Positions 16,273 through 24,713 of a DNA stretch of 61,908 nucleotides are shown here, piece after piece. The translations under genes were made by a program, and so were the position numbers. The stretch is from JAGNZR01 sp051659505 (lineage in GTDB: Bacteria; Fusobacteriota; Fusobacteriia; Fusobacteriales; Fusobacteriaceae), in contig JBOFOQ010000001.1 of NCBI GenBank assembly GCA_051659505.1, positions 1-61,908 of the forward strand. The letters run 5' to 3'. The first letter of the stretch is position 1; each line of letters opens with the position of its first letter. A model generated the notes under the pieces. The model saw only the letters and a list, made by a program, of their open reading frames with translations, did not search any database and had not been told where the DNA came from.

Positions 16273-17460
16273 ATGAGATTTAAATTTAAATTAATTTTAC
16301 TAGTAATAATAATAGGAGTTTCTATTGTACTAGGAAAAAGATTGATAAAAAAAATACCAATAGAAAATTATAATAGTACTTTTGGAGAATATGTAGTTAA
16401 GGTAGAGGATAAAAAAATAAAGTTTGAAAATCAGTATAAAGAAGAAACGTATATATTTGATAAGTTCGAATTTGATAAAATAATATCCTTAGATGCAGAG
16501 CAAGTTATATATGAAAAAGGAACTTTAAGTTCAGTAAATCAAGGTAAGGTAAAAAATACAGAATTTAAACTAGTTAGTTCACTAGGTGATACTTTAATAG
16601 TATCTAAAGATAATAAGTACGGATTATTAGATAAAAACCTAAATATATTAGTACCAGTAGAATATGATTGGTTATCAGGAAGTAGTACTAGCGAAATTCT
16701 ACTAGGAAAATTAGGTGAAAAAATAGGATATATAAATAAAAAAAATGAAAAGGTAGTGCCATTTGAATATAAAAATGGTACTACTGAAAAATTAGGAATG
16801 GTAATAGTATCAAAAGATAAGAAAATAGGAGTAATAGATTTAAAATCAAATATAGTTTTAGATTTTAAATATGAAGCAGTTTACTATAATGATAAAGAGA
16901 ATTTTATAGTAAAGGAAGAAGGAGTTTATTACTCTATTAATAGAGAAAAAAAGAAAAAAGAGAAAATCGATGCAACTTGGATAGGAATTGTAAAAGAAGA
17001 TATTGGATTTTATGAGAAAGATGGAAAATTCGGTATAATAAAATTAACTGGAGAAAAAATAATAGAAAATTTGTATGATGAACTCTCTATGAATTACAGA
17101 GATTTAATAATAGGGAAACAGGAAAACAAATATGGACTAATAGATAATCAAGGAAAAAAACAAACAGAGTTTAAATATGATTATCTTATCCCATTAGGAA
17201 ACTATGTTTTTGAAGGTGGAATAGAAGTAGAAGATAAATTCGAGATAATCAACAATAATGGAAAAGTATTTCTAAAAGAGGATTATGAAAATATAACAGA
17301 ATTAAACAAAAAATATTTAGTATTAAGAAAAGATAATAAACAAATTCTCTATAATAAAGAGAAAGATTCGTCCGAAGAAGTAGATGAAATATTAAGCGTA
17401 AATCCAGATTTGTTTGTGTATAAAAAAGATAAAAAAGTATACGCAAAAAAAATAAAGTAA
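16273..17460 (+). CDS. WG-repeat protein in the pilus operon
   Basis: The 395-residue protein has one N-terminal membrane segment (residues 6-22) and then repeated units of the WG/beta-pinwheel-like kind: KYGLLDKNLNILVPVEYD, KIGYINKKNEKVVPFEYK, KIGVIDLKSNIVLDFKYE, KFGIIKLTGEKIIENLYD and KYGLIDNQGKKQTEFKYD, spaced roughly 40-55 residues. Repeats of this kind occur in secreted or membrane-anchored bacterial proteins of unknown function. It lies between the usher and a secreted subunit-like gene on the same strand and is probably cotranscribed. I know of no classical pilus operon with such a member. Function not known; anchoring or assembly control is a guess. Confidence 0.75.
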   Translation: MRFKFKLILLVIIIGVSIVLGKRLIKKIPIENYNSTFGEYVVKVEDKKIKFENQYKEETYIFDKFEFDKIISLDAEQVIYEKGTLSSVNQGKVKNTEFKLVSSLGDTLIVSKDNKYGLLDKNLNILVPVEYDWLSGSSTSEILLGKLGEKIGYINKKNEKVVPFEYKNGTTEKLGMVIVSKDKKIGVIDLKSNIVLDFKYEAVYYNDKENFIVKEEGVYYSINREKKKKEKIDATWIGIVKEDIGFYEKDGKFGIIKLTGEKIIENLYDELSMNYRDLIIGKQENKYGLIDNQGKKQTEFKYDYLIPLGNYVFEGGIEVEDKFEIINNNGKVFLKEDYENITELNKKYLVLRKDNKQILYNKEKDSSEEVDEILSVNPDLFVYKKDKKVYAKKIK

Positions 17461-17474
17461 TAAAGGAGAGATAA

Positions 17475-18020
17475 ATGAGTAGAAAAAAACTAAAACTAAT
17501 TATATTCAGTTGCTTGTACGCATTTAATATAGCATTAAGTAATGCAGAAGAAGTAAAGCGTCCAGAGACAAAACCTTATCCAAAACCAGAAAGTCCGTTA
17601 ATCCCATTAATACCAGGATTACCAACAGAACAAGAAGATACAGATGAAATAGGAAATAAAAGACATTTAGAGAAAAACTATACAGTAATGGTAGAGGCAA
17701 AAGTAAATATATTTGTACCACTAGAAATAGTATCAGATATAGATGTAAGTGCTGATGTATTTGGAGAACAAGTAGTGAATGTACCATTTACAGTAGAGCT
17801 AAATAGAGAGCCAGAAAGAGCAGATTACTATAAGTTAAAATATAGTGAAACAGAACTAGATATAGATAAAGATGGAAGAAATGATGTGTTTATTTATTCA
17901 CCAGAGTTCATAAATACAAGATATATAACAGATAACTATGTTCAAGTACACGGAGATAAAATAACAAAAGAAGGAAGCTATAAAAAAACAGTTTACGTAA
18001 CGATAGAAGCAGGACTATAA
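17475..18020 (+). CDS. Putative minor pilus subunit with Pro-rich N-terminus
   Basis: The 181-residue product has a signal peptide (cleavage after ALSNA, about residue 24) followed by a Pro-rich linker (KRPETKPYPKPESPLIPLIP). From about residue 65 come beta-strand patterns: YTVMVEAKVNIFVPLEIV, VNVPFTVEL, and a C-terminal YKKTVYVTIEAGL. The alternating C-terminal strand and operon position are those of a donor-strand-exchanged subunit. An internal DIDKDGRND segment looks like a calcium-binding loop. AAAGGAG precedes the ATG. No family recognised. Confidence 0.5.
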   Translation: MSRKKLKLIIFSCLYAFNIALSNAEEVKRPETKPYPKPESPLIPLIPGLPTEQEDTDEIGNKRHLEKNYTVMVEAKVNIFVPLEIVSDIDVSADVFGEQVVNVPFTVELNREPERADYYKLKYSETELDIDKDGRNDVFIYSPEFINTRYITDNYVQVHGDKITKEGSYKKTVYVTIEAGL

Positions 18021-18047
18021 AATAAACGGAATATAAAAGGAGGGAAT

Positions 18048-18608
18048 ATGAAATTAATATCAGCGTTTATTTTCTTGATAACAGGACTAATAAGTTATTC
18101 AGAAATAAAAATAAAGATACATGAGCCTATGAGATTTGAAAATATAAATATGACAACAATGTCAGATGAAATAGTAGGTAAAGCAACAATAGAAGTATCA
18201 ACAGATAATATAGAAGAAGATTTAGGAAAAAAATTAACATTTAAATTTCCAGAAAGTGGATTAATGACAAATAAGAAAAGATGGTTAAAAATAGAGAAAT
18301 ACATGATGGAAGATTCAGATAAAAATATAATAGTAGAAAATGAAAGAAGATTAGTAAATGTTTATGCAATGATAGATAGAAAGGTAATAAATGATGGAAA
18401 ATTAGAAGCTAAATTTATAGAGGGAGAATACGTAGGTTATTTGCCAGTAATAGTATCTCAATACAGCAAAATAATTGGAGGAGGAGCAGAGGAAGAAATA
18501 GTTCCAGAAACAAAACCTTCACTGCAACCCCATACAAGACCAACACCAGCTCCGAGACCAGAAACAAGACCAACACCATTACCATTAGAAAACGAAAAGA
18601 AAAAATAA
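18048..18608 (+). CDS. Secreted protein with Pro/Thr/Arg-rich tail, pilus operon
   Basis: The 186-residue protein has a signal peptide (cleavage near residue 19), a beta-rich central part, and a repetitive tail from about residue 155: PETKPSLQPHTRPTPAPRPE and TRPTPLPLENEKKK. The tail echoes the Pro-rich linker of the preceding gene product (RPETKP), so the two may share a binding partner or wall-spanning role. AGGAGGG precedes the ATG. The family is not recognised; a minor subunit or accessory assembly protein is the most likely role from position. Confidence 0.5.
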   Translation: MKLISAFIFLITGLISYSEIKIKIHEPMRFENINMTTMSDEIVGKATIEVSTDNIEEDLGKKLTFKFPESGLMTNKKRWLKIEKYMMEDSDKNIIVENERRLVNVYAMIDRKVINDGKLEAKFIEGEYVGYLPVIVSQYSKIIGGGAEEEIVPETKPSLQPHTRPTPAPRPETRPTPLPLENEKKK

Positions 18609-18621
18609 AGGAGAATCTAAA

Positions 18622-18924
18622 ATGTATAAATATTTAATAGCTTTTTTTGTTATAAGTAGTTTAGGTTTTTCAGAAGATAACTATAAAAAATTAAAATTTA
18701 AAATAAAAAGAGAGAACACAGATAAAATAGAAATAGTGATAACCTCGCAAGGTGATATAAAGAAATATAAAATAATAAAAAATGATACATTAAGTGAGCT
18801 ATCAGAAAAGTTAAAAATAACAATAAGAGAGTTTCAAAAATTAAATAACATAGAGAATATAGATTTAATATATGAAGCTAATAATTTATACTATATAAAA
18901 TTTAAGGAGAATGAGGCGAAATGA
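18622..18924 (+). CDS. Small exported LysM-domain protein, pilus operon
   Basis: The 100-residue product has a short signal peptide (cleavage after GFS, residue 17) and one LysM domain from about residue 52: YKIIKNDTLSELSEKLKITI followed by REFQKLNNIENIDLIY. LysM binds N-acetylglucosamine in peptidoglycan. Within the operon it could tether the usher or a subunit to the cell wall, which is inference. It overlaps the adhesin start by four bases (ATGA), so the two are translationally coupled, hinting that LysM protein and adhesin work together. Confidence 0.75.
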   Translation: MYKYLIAFFVISSLGFSEDNYKKLKFKIKRENTDKIEIVITSQGDIKKYKIIKNDTLSELSEKLKITIREFQKLNNIENIDLIYEANNLYYIKFKENEAK

Positions 18925-21900
18925 AAAGATTAAAAAAGAATATTTTAATTCTCTTTATGCTTCTAGTAGCAGTCGTATTAGGCGGAAGTGTAGAGATACC
19001 CCATGAGCGAATAACAGAAAATCCAGAAGTAGAAGCAACAACAGTTGAAAGTAAAAAAATAAAAGAAAATGCAAAATTAAATATATCAGTAAATAAAAAG
19101 AATATAGAAGAGATAACAGGTTATGAAATAAATGGAAAAATGGTTTTTGTTTTACCAGAAGAAAAGACAAAAATGATAAAAGATGAGGAAGCAATAGTGG
19201 TTAAATCCTTGTCAGAGTTACCAAATACTTATCAAGGGCCAAAAAAGAATAGAATGGCACCGTCAAAAAGATTTCCAGTAACTAAAGATGAAAAAAGAGA
19301 AGAAAGAATAGTTACAGTGGAAAAACAAGAGGGAGAAGAAGAATACTATGTAGCTCTAGTAGAGAAATCTAGTGGTGCTATTAATAAGGTATTTAAAGCT
19401 AAGACTAAAGCGACTGGTGGAGATTCAAGGCTAGGATTAGACCCGGTGGAACTTGGTCCTGGTCTGTTTTATGATAAATCATCTGGTACTATTGTAATAA
19501 ATCAAAGATTAAATGGTCCTGCTAATCCTAGTAATACTAGCTATATTAAGAGGATACCTATATGGGATATAGGCTCTCGAGAAAGTACTCTCAATGTCTA
19601 TAAAATAAATCAAGTTACAACTCAGAATTTAGTTTTGCAAAAAAGCGGATTTTTTAGTCCAGCTACATCATATTTAGACGTAGTAGCAAACTTGACATAT
19701 TGGTATAAGTTTAATCCGAGAGATCCTTTTCCTGCATCCTACATTTATGATGGTGATAACCCTTCAGCAGTCCAAGAAGATGTAACACGGTATATACTTC
19801 CAAATACAAGTCAATTTAGTACTAGAGGTATTAATAAAAGCTCAACTTATGATTCTTACCTTGGTACCAATTTTAATTTTAGCATGAGTAGTATTGACAC
19901 TGATGGTGGAGTTTATACTAATCCCAGTTTTCTCTTTAATATTAGAAGTTATACAGGTGGTATTAGTTCGGGAGATCTAGAGGAATTTAACCATAATCCA
20001 GTAAATAAGATATATTATGTCGTACCCCGTGACCCTAGAACGGCTAATATATCACTTAACCTCGGAGACGTCGGAGGCATTACTAATGCAGGTAGAATGT
20101 CATTGGGACATGCAAAATTTGGTGGTGTACTTGGATATCAAAGAGATCATGTTGAGTATTTAATGAAAAATGCGGGAAATTCAGGAATAACAATTTCAGG
20201 TACAGATTTGATTATACCGAAAAACGGTAGGTATACAATTGTGATAGAGAGAAAATCAAAAATTCCAGGTTATCCTAGTTATCTAATATCTGAGGATACA
20301 ATAAATCTTAACTTAGTAGACATTGCAGCTAGAGTTGTTGATATAGGAGAATTAACTTTCCAAATAGACCCTAGACTTAGCTCCATGTTTAGCTGGATAG
20401 ATGCAACTGGGAAAGTAGGACACAATCTACAAAGTTCACTATCCGGTAATTATAAAAAAATGATGGAGATAACTCCTAATTTAAAGAACTTACCTTCTTC
20501 TTCTGTGTCCGTAAGGAGTGTGCTGTCAATAGAGGGAAGACCAGACGGTCCTAAGGTGAATGGAGAATATCGGTCATTTTATACACAACCCAATGTATAT
20601 GAGAATGAAGCTGCTATAAAGGCTGGAGTCCCTATAAGCAACTTTTCGACTGATGCAACTGTTTCAGTATTTAACGGATCTAGTCCCTTACTAGATAATA
20701 AATTTCTGTTAGATGGAACGGATAATAAATTCTATAGTGGAAACATAAAAGAAACGTATGGTCCTAATAAGTATTATGTAGGTGTAGCAACAGCAACACT
20801 AGATTTGAGTGCATGGGGGACTACACTTGATGATTATTCACAGTGGGCACCAGGTGGAACAGGAAATGTGCCTCATACAGCAGGTAAGCCTTTAGTATTA
20901 CCATTAGGAACAACAAAATTAATGGATACAAGAGGTATTTCTGGGGCAAATAGTATTGCAACTAAGCTAGTTGTAAAGCAAAATGGAGTATCTCGAGAAT
21001 CAACAGCTATAATAAATGGAAAAATGGAGGTTAGATTTCCTGAGAACACAATTGGTATATCGATTAACACTTCTAGTGGAGATGTATATGTAACTAAAAA
21101 TGATGACTCAACAGCTACAAATGCATACGAAGTAGTAGCGTACTATAACGATGTTGTGTTAGGAAAACTAAATGTATCCGTAAAAAATTCAACTCCTGTA
21201 GATATAGGAGAAATAGAATTTGAATTAGACCCTAGAATACAAAGGTCCGGGGTTAGATGGATAGATGGAGTTGGGCGAGTAGGAACGAGTCTGCTTAATC
21301 CACTATCCGGTGATTATAAAAAAATGATGAGGATAACTCCTACTTTAAATAACTTACCTTCTTCTGTGTCCGTACAGAATGTGCTGTCAATACAGGGAAG
21401 ACCAGCCGGTCCTAACGTGACTGGAGAATATCGGTCATTTTATACATCCCCCAATGTATATGAGAATGAAGCTGCTATAAAGGTTGGAGTCCCTATAAAC
21501 AACTTTTCGACTGATGCAACTGTTTCAGTATTTAACGGAGCTAGTCCCTTACCAGATAATAGATTTGGACTAACTGGATCTGATGGTAAATTCTATAGTG
21601 GAAATATAAAAGAAAGGTATCGTCCTGATAAGTATTATGAAGGTATAGCAACGCTAGATATGTCAAGTTATCCAAATAGTTCAAAGGCAACTTGGAGTCA
21701 AAAAGGTGGAACAGGCTCTATTATAGCAACAAGTGGTGTAGGTGCAAAACTAGAGTTAGGAAGTACTAATCTATTTGACATAGCTAGTGTATTTAATACT
21801 AACTCTATTGCAACAAAACTAGTAGTAAACAATGGAGCCGAAGATAAGTTTGCAACTATAACAAATGGTGTAGGAGAGGTTACATTCCCTGAATACACAT

Positions 21901-24107
21901 TTGGATTTGAAGGAAGTCAAGGAAACTTTTATATTAAGAAAAACAAATCTTCACCAGTAGCAAAGACATATGAATTAACTGCATATTATGGGGAGATACC
22001 ATTAGGAAAGTTAACAGTAACAATTGCAGCAGATCCTGTTACAGATATAGGTACGATAGATATAACAATAGATAGCAGATTAGGAAACAATAACTATGGA
22101 TGGTTTAATGGACTAGGTGGGATTAGTTACAATCATACTGAATGGAATTTTGGAATAACTAAGTCCGAGAGAAAATTTCCAGAATTTATAAAGATAGGAA
22201 CCGCTCTAGTTAATTTTCCATCTCCAGTAAAACTAGAAGGATGGGGTACTCTTCCAGGTAGAACTCGTCTTAGAGATGGAGGAGGAAGAACTGTATATGG
22301 AAAAAAAGGTGGTTCAGGTGATGATGGATTAGTAATAGCATATGGACTATATAATGCCACGAGCACTGCTATTAAAAATGTAGCAGAGTTCTTGGAAAAT
22401 GGAGTATTTTTAAGAGAGGATATAACTCAGGGAAACACAATTACAGACAAATTAACCTATGAGGGAGAGGACGGAAAGCTATATAGCTTAAAAATAACTC
22501 AAAACTTAGAAGAAAAACCTATATCGATAGGAAGTGCAGAGATAGATCTAACAGATATGGTAGTTGGAACGGAATATGAGTTCCAATCAACTATCGGTAT
22601 AGGAGAGACAACAGATCGTGAGGCAAAACTTAAGTTAATCTCAGGACAACTACCACAATTAAGTGGAATAAATGGAAATAAAAATATAGCAAATCAGATA
22701 TGGTACAATTCATTTGGAAATATACTTATTAGTCAAGGTACAGAAGCTGTAAATTCAAACTGGAACATCAAATTTGATAAAGATACAGGAAATTTAAAAA
22801 TAACAAAGTTAAAAGAAGATGCAGGTTATAATGGAGGTTTACCTATAAAACTTTACTATGCTCCAATAAGTGAAAACGGTTCATTAGGTGCAAACGCAGA
22901 ATTAATATCAGAGTTTAATTTATTTCTAAAGAACACCTCAAAAATAAATGTAGGAGAAATGACATTTAAAGTGGATCAAAGATTATTACAATTAAGAGGA
23001 GCAACAAACGGTTGGAGCTGGATAACAGGTTTAGGAGATATAATGGCTGGAGAAGCTGTAACCCAAATTGAAAATTATTCAGAACTAATAGATACAACTA
23101 CTGATCCTTTTGATAATTTAAGTTCAGTTACGATAACGGATGTTGTGAAAATCGAAGGTAGACCAAATAAAACAGGAAAAGGAATTTATAAAACATTTTC
23201 AGTTACACTAGGAAGCAATACAGATGAAGCAGGAATGCCCTTTAATAAAAATTTAAGCAATTTGAATAAGGAAGTAATTGTATCAAGACATAATGGAAGT
23301 GATCCAGATATGTTGAATAATAGATTTACACTATTAGGAAGTAACAATGTTCTATATTATGGAAACACAAAAGAAGTTTATGATACTTCATTTGGAGGAG
23401 TCGAAGCAGGTTATAAAGGGGAAGCAGAGATAGATATAACAAGAGTGAGAAGAGGAAAACTACTTACATTCCCAAGAGTATCAGGCGTAGGTTCTATCAC
23501 TTCAGGAGATGCGGTACTAAATTTAACATCAGGAAACTTACCTCAAACACAAGGTTATAGAAAAGATAATATAGTAACAGGACTAAAGGTTTCTAGCAAT
23601 AGTGGGGCATTAACAGAAATAAGTCAAGCATTCTATGAAACAGATGACTATAAAATACAGTTCAATAATACAACTGGAGATTTAGAAATTATAAAAAAAT
23701 CAGTAAAATCTATTACTGATGAGTTACTAATAGAGTATTATCATAAAAAAGTAAAATTAGGAGAATTTAAACTAGAGATAAATAATACTCAACAAGTAAC
23801 AATAGTGGGAAGCGACGAGTTAAACTTTGGAGAAATAATTCAAGGAAGAAAAACTAAAATAGATGGTCAAATAAAGATTAAATCAACCACCAAAATAGTA
23901 ACGGTAGAAATAGATTCAGATCCAGCTAGGAAGAAAGAGATAAAGCATAAAACATCAGGCGCAGTATTGCCTTATACAGCAGAAGTAAGTGCTTATTCTC
24001 AAGGAACAGAAATACCAGTAGGAATAAAGATGGAATTAGACCCATCTCCAACTCAAGAACTAGGTGACTATACAGGAGAATTAAGTCTAATAGTAACAAT
24101 AGAATAA
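18921..24107 (+). CDS. Giant modular adhesin with pilin-like C-terminus
   Basis: This 1728-residue exported protein (signal peptide to about residue 22) is the largest product of the operon and probably the tip adhesin. Residues 23-160 are charged; 160-470 form a unique head. Four modules of roughly 290 residues follow, each opening with a V-D-I-G-E-like strand: near residues 472 (VDIGELTFQIDPRL), 760 (VDIGEIEFELDPRI), 1039 (TDIGTIDITIDSRL) and 1343 (INVGEMTFKVDQRL). Modules 1 and 2 are close copies even in DNA. From about residue 1623, DELNFGEIIQGRKTKIDGQI begins a pilin-like domain ending LGDYTGELSLIVTIE. The head uses a different codon mix from the rest, suggesting exchange. Confidence 0.75.
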   Translation: MKRLKKNILILFMLLVAVVLGGSVEIPHERITENPEVEATTVESKKIKENAKLNISVNKKNIEEITGYEINGKMVFVLPEEKTKMIKDEEAIVVKSLSELPNTYQGPKKNRMAPSKRFPVTKDEKREERIVTVEKQEGEEEYYVALVEKSSGAINKVFKAKTKATGGDSRLGLDPVELGPGLFYDKSSGTIVINQRLNGPANPSNTSYIKRIPIWDIGSRESTLNVYKINQVTTQNLVLQKSGFFSPATSYLDVVANLTYWYKFNPRDPFPASYIYDGDNPSAVQEDVTRYILPNTSQFSTRGINKSSTYDSYLGTNFNFSMSSIDTDGGVYTNPSFLFNIRSYTGGISSGDLEEFNHNPVNKIYYVVPRDPRTANISLNLGDVGGITNAGRMSLGHAKFGGVLGYQRDHVEYLMKNAGNSGITISGTDLIIPKNGRYTIVIERKSKIPGYPSYLISEDTINLNLVDIAARVVDIGELTFQIDPRLSSMFSWIDATGKVGHNLQSSLSGNYKKMMEITPNLKNLPSSSVSVRSVLSIEGRPDGPKVNGEYRSFYTQPNVYENEAAIKAGVPISNFSTDATVSVFNGSSPLLDNKFLLDGTDNKFYSGNIKETYGPNKYYVGVATATLDLSAWGTTLDDYSQWAPGGTGNVPHTAGKPLVLPLGTTKLMDTRGISGANSIATKLVVKQNGVSRESTAIINGKMEVRFPENTIGISINTSSGDVYVTKNDDSTATNAYEVVAYYNDVVLGKLNVSVKNSTPVDIGEIEFELDPRIQRSGVRWIDGVGRVGTSLLNPLSGDYKKMMRITPTLNNLPSSVSVQNVLSIQGRPAGPNVTGEYRSFYTSPNVYENEAAIKVGVPINNFSTDATVSVFNGASPLPDNRFGLTGSDGKFYSGNIKERYRPDKYYEGIATLDMSSYPNSSKATWSQKGGTGSIIATSGVGAKLELGSTNLFDIASVFNTNSIATKLVVNNGAEDKFATITNGVGEVTFPEYTFGFEGSQGNFYIKKNKSSPVAKTYELTAYYGEIPLGKLTVTIAADPVTDIGTIDITIDSRLGNNNYGWFNGLGGISYNHTEWNFGITKSERKFPEFIKIGTALVNFPSPVKLEGWGTLPGRTRLRDGGGRTVYGKKGGSGDDGLVIAYGLYNATSTAIKNVAEFLENGVFLREDITQGNTITDKLTYEGEDGKLYSLKITQNLEEKPISIGSAEIDLTDMVVGTEYEFQSTIGIGETTDREAKLKLISGQLPQLSGINGNKNIANQIWYNSFGNILISQGTEAVNSNWNIKFDKDTGNLKITKLKEDAGYNGGLPIKLYYAPISENGSLGANAELISEFNLFLKNTSKINVGEMTFKVDQRLLQLRGATNGWSWITGLGDIMAGEAVTQIENYSELIDTTTDPFDNLSSVTITDVVKIEGRPNKTGKGIYKTFSVTLGSNTDEAGMPFNKNLSNLNKEVIVSRHNGSDPDMLNNRFTLLGSNNVLYYGNTKEVYDTSFGGVEAGYKGEAEIDITRVRRGKLLTFPRVSGVGSITSGDAVLNLTSGNLPQTQGYRKDNIVTGLKVSSNSGALTEISQAFYETDDYKIQFNNTTGDLEIIKKSVKSITDELLIEYYHKKVKLGEFKLEINNTQQVTIVGSDELNFGEIIQGRKTKIDGQIKIKSTTKIVTVEIDSDPARKKEIKHKTSGAVLPYTAEVSAYSQGTEIPVGIKMELDPSPTQELGDYTGELSLIVTIE
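20437..20780. repeat. Intragenic repeat copy 1 in the adhesin
   Basis: Closely matches 21301-21640 (offset about 861-864 bases). Shared words include TATATGAGAATGAAGCTGCT and CAACTTTTCGACTGATGCAA. Differences are scattered substitutions and a 3-base indel near TCTTCTTCTG. It is the result of a fairly recent duplication. Confidence 0.9.
21301..21640. repeat. Intragenic repeat copy 2 in the adhesin
   Basis: Second copy of the module described at 20437-20780. The high DNA similarity makes recombination between the copies, and thus loss or gain of a module, plausible. Confidence 0.9.
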
Positions 24108-24112
24108 AAAAT

Positions 24113-24187
24113 CAGGAGGTGACAAATCGTGGAGAGAAGAACCGAAAGTATCTGAAAGAAAAAATAAGATAGCTGTTTGGTTCTTCT
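24113..24187 (+). promoter_or_regulatory. Leader region with strong ribosome site, mini-ORF and hairpin before the half-chaperone
   Basis: AGGAGGTGA (24114-24122), the best ribosome site of the operon, precedes a GTG at 24129 that opens only eight codons (MERRTESI, stop 24153-24155). AGAAGAACC (24135-24143) pairs with GGTTCTTCT (24179-24187) across a 35-base loop. The real gene at 24200 has no good ribosome site of its own. This may be a translational control element. Confidence 0.35.
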
Positions 24188-24199
24188 TAAAACGAAAAT

Positions 24200-24583
24200 A
24201 TGAGAAAATACATATTCTATATATTGACTTTAATAGTAAGTGTTGTGAGTTATTCATTTCAAATGGATAGAGTAGATTTTGATGAAGTGATAGAAAAAGG
24301 CAAAACAAAATCAAAAGAATATACAATACATAATAATAGTAAAGATATAAAGCAGTATGAAATTTCTATAGAGGGAAAGTATCCAAATATAAAAGTAAGT
24401 CCGTCAAAATTTGTAATAAAACCAGACGCCGACAAAGAAATAACAGTAAAAATAAAAGGAGAGGGAAAAAAAGGGGAAAATAGCTATTATCTAGTATTCA
24501 CAGAAAGAAATTTAACACAACAAAGAGATAATAAAGTGATAGTTAATAAAAAAATACGAATAAAACAAAAATATATAATATAA
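24200..24583 (+). CDS. Half-length pilus chaperone-like protein
   Basis: The 127-residue product has a signal peptide (cleavage after SYS, about residue 19) and only one Ig-like domain: FQMDRVDFDEVIEKGKTKSK, YTIHNNSKDIKQYEISIEG, KVSPSKFVIKPDADKEITVK and NSYYLVFTERN. These are the strands of the N-terminal domain of a PapD-type chaperone, ending right where the second domain would start, with KKIRIKQKYII as the last strand. It closes the operon after the adhesin and is its likely dedicated partner. It is too regular to be a random truncation. No strong ribosome site precedes the ATG. Confidence 0.6.
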   Translation: MRKYIFYILTLIVSVVSYSFQMDRVDFDEVIEKGKTKSKEYTIHNNSKDIKQYEISIEGKYPNIKVSPSKFVIKPDADKEITVKIKGEGKKGENSYYLVFTERNLTQQRDNKVIVNKKIRIKQKYII

Positions 24584-24618
24584 GTGAAGATTTAAAAAGA
24601 AGAAAAAAAACCAAAAAG

Positions 24619-24656
24619 CAAGGAGCTCTATACTTAAATCAAGGTAGAGCTTCTTG
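24619..24656 (+). promoter_or_regulatory. Hairpin after the pilus operon
   Basis: CAAGGAGCTCTA (24619-24630) pairs with TAGAGCTTCTTG (24645-24656), 12 pairs with one G-T. No T run follows, so it is not a classic terminator. It could stabilise the operon mRNA or act in the leader of the next gene. Confidence 0.5.
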
Positions 24657-24713
24657 TAATAACATTAGAATTTCTAGACGTCAGTGTCCTAAACTCTTAA
24701 GGAGGAAACAAAT

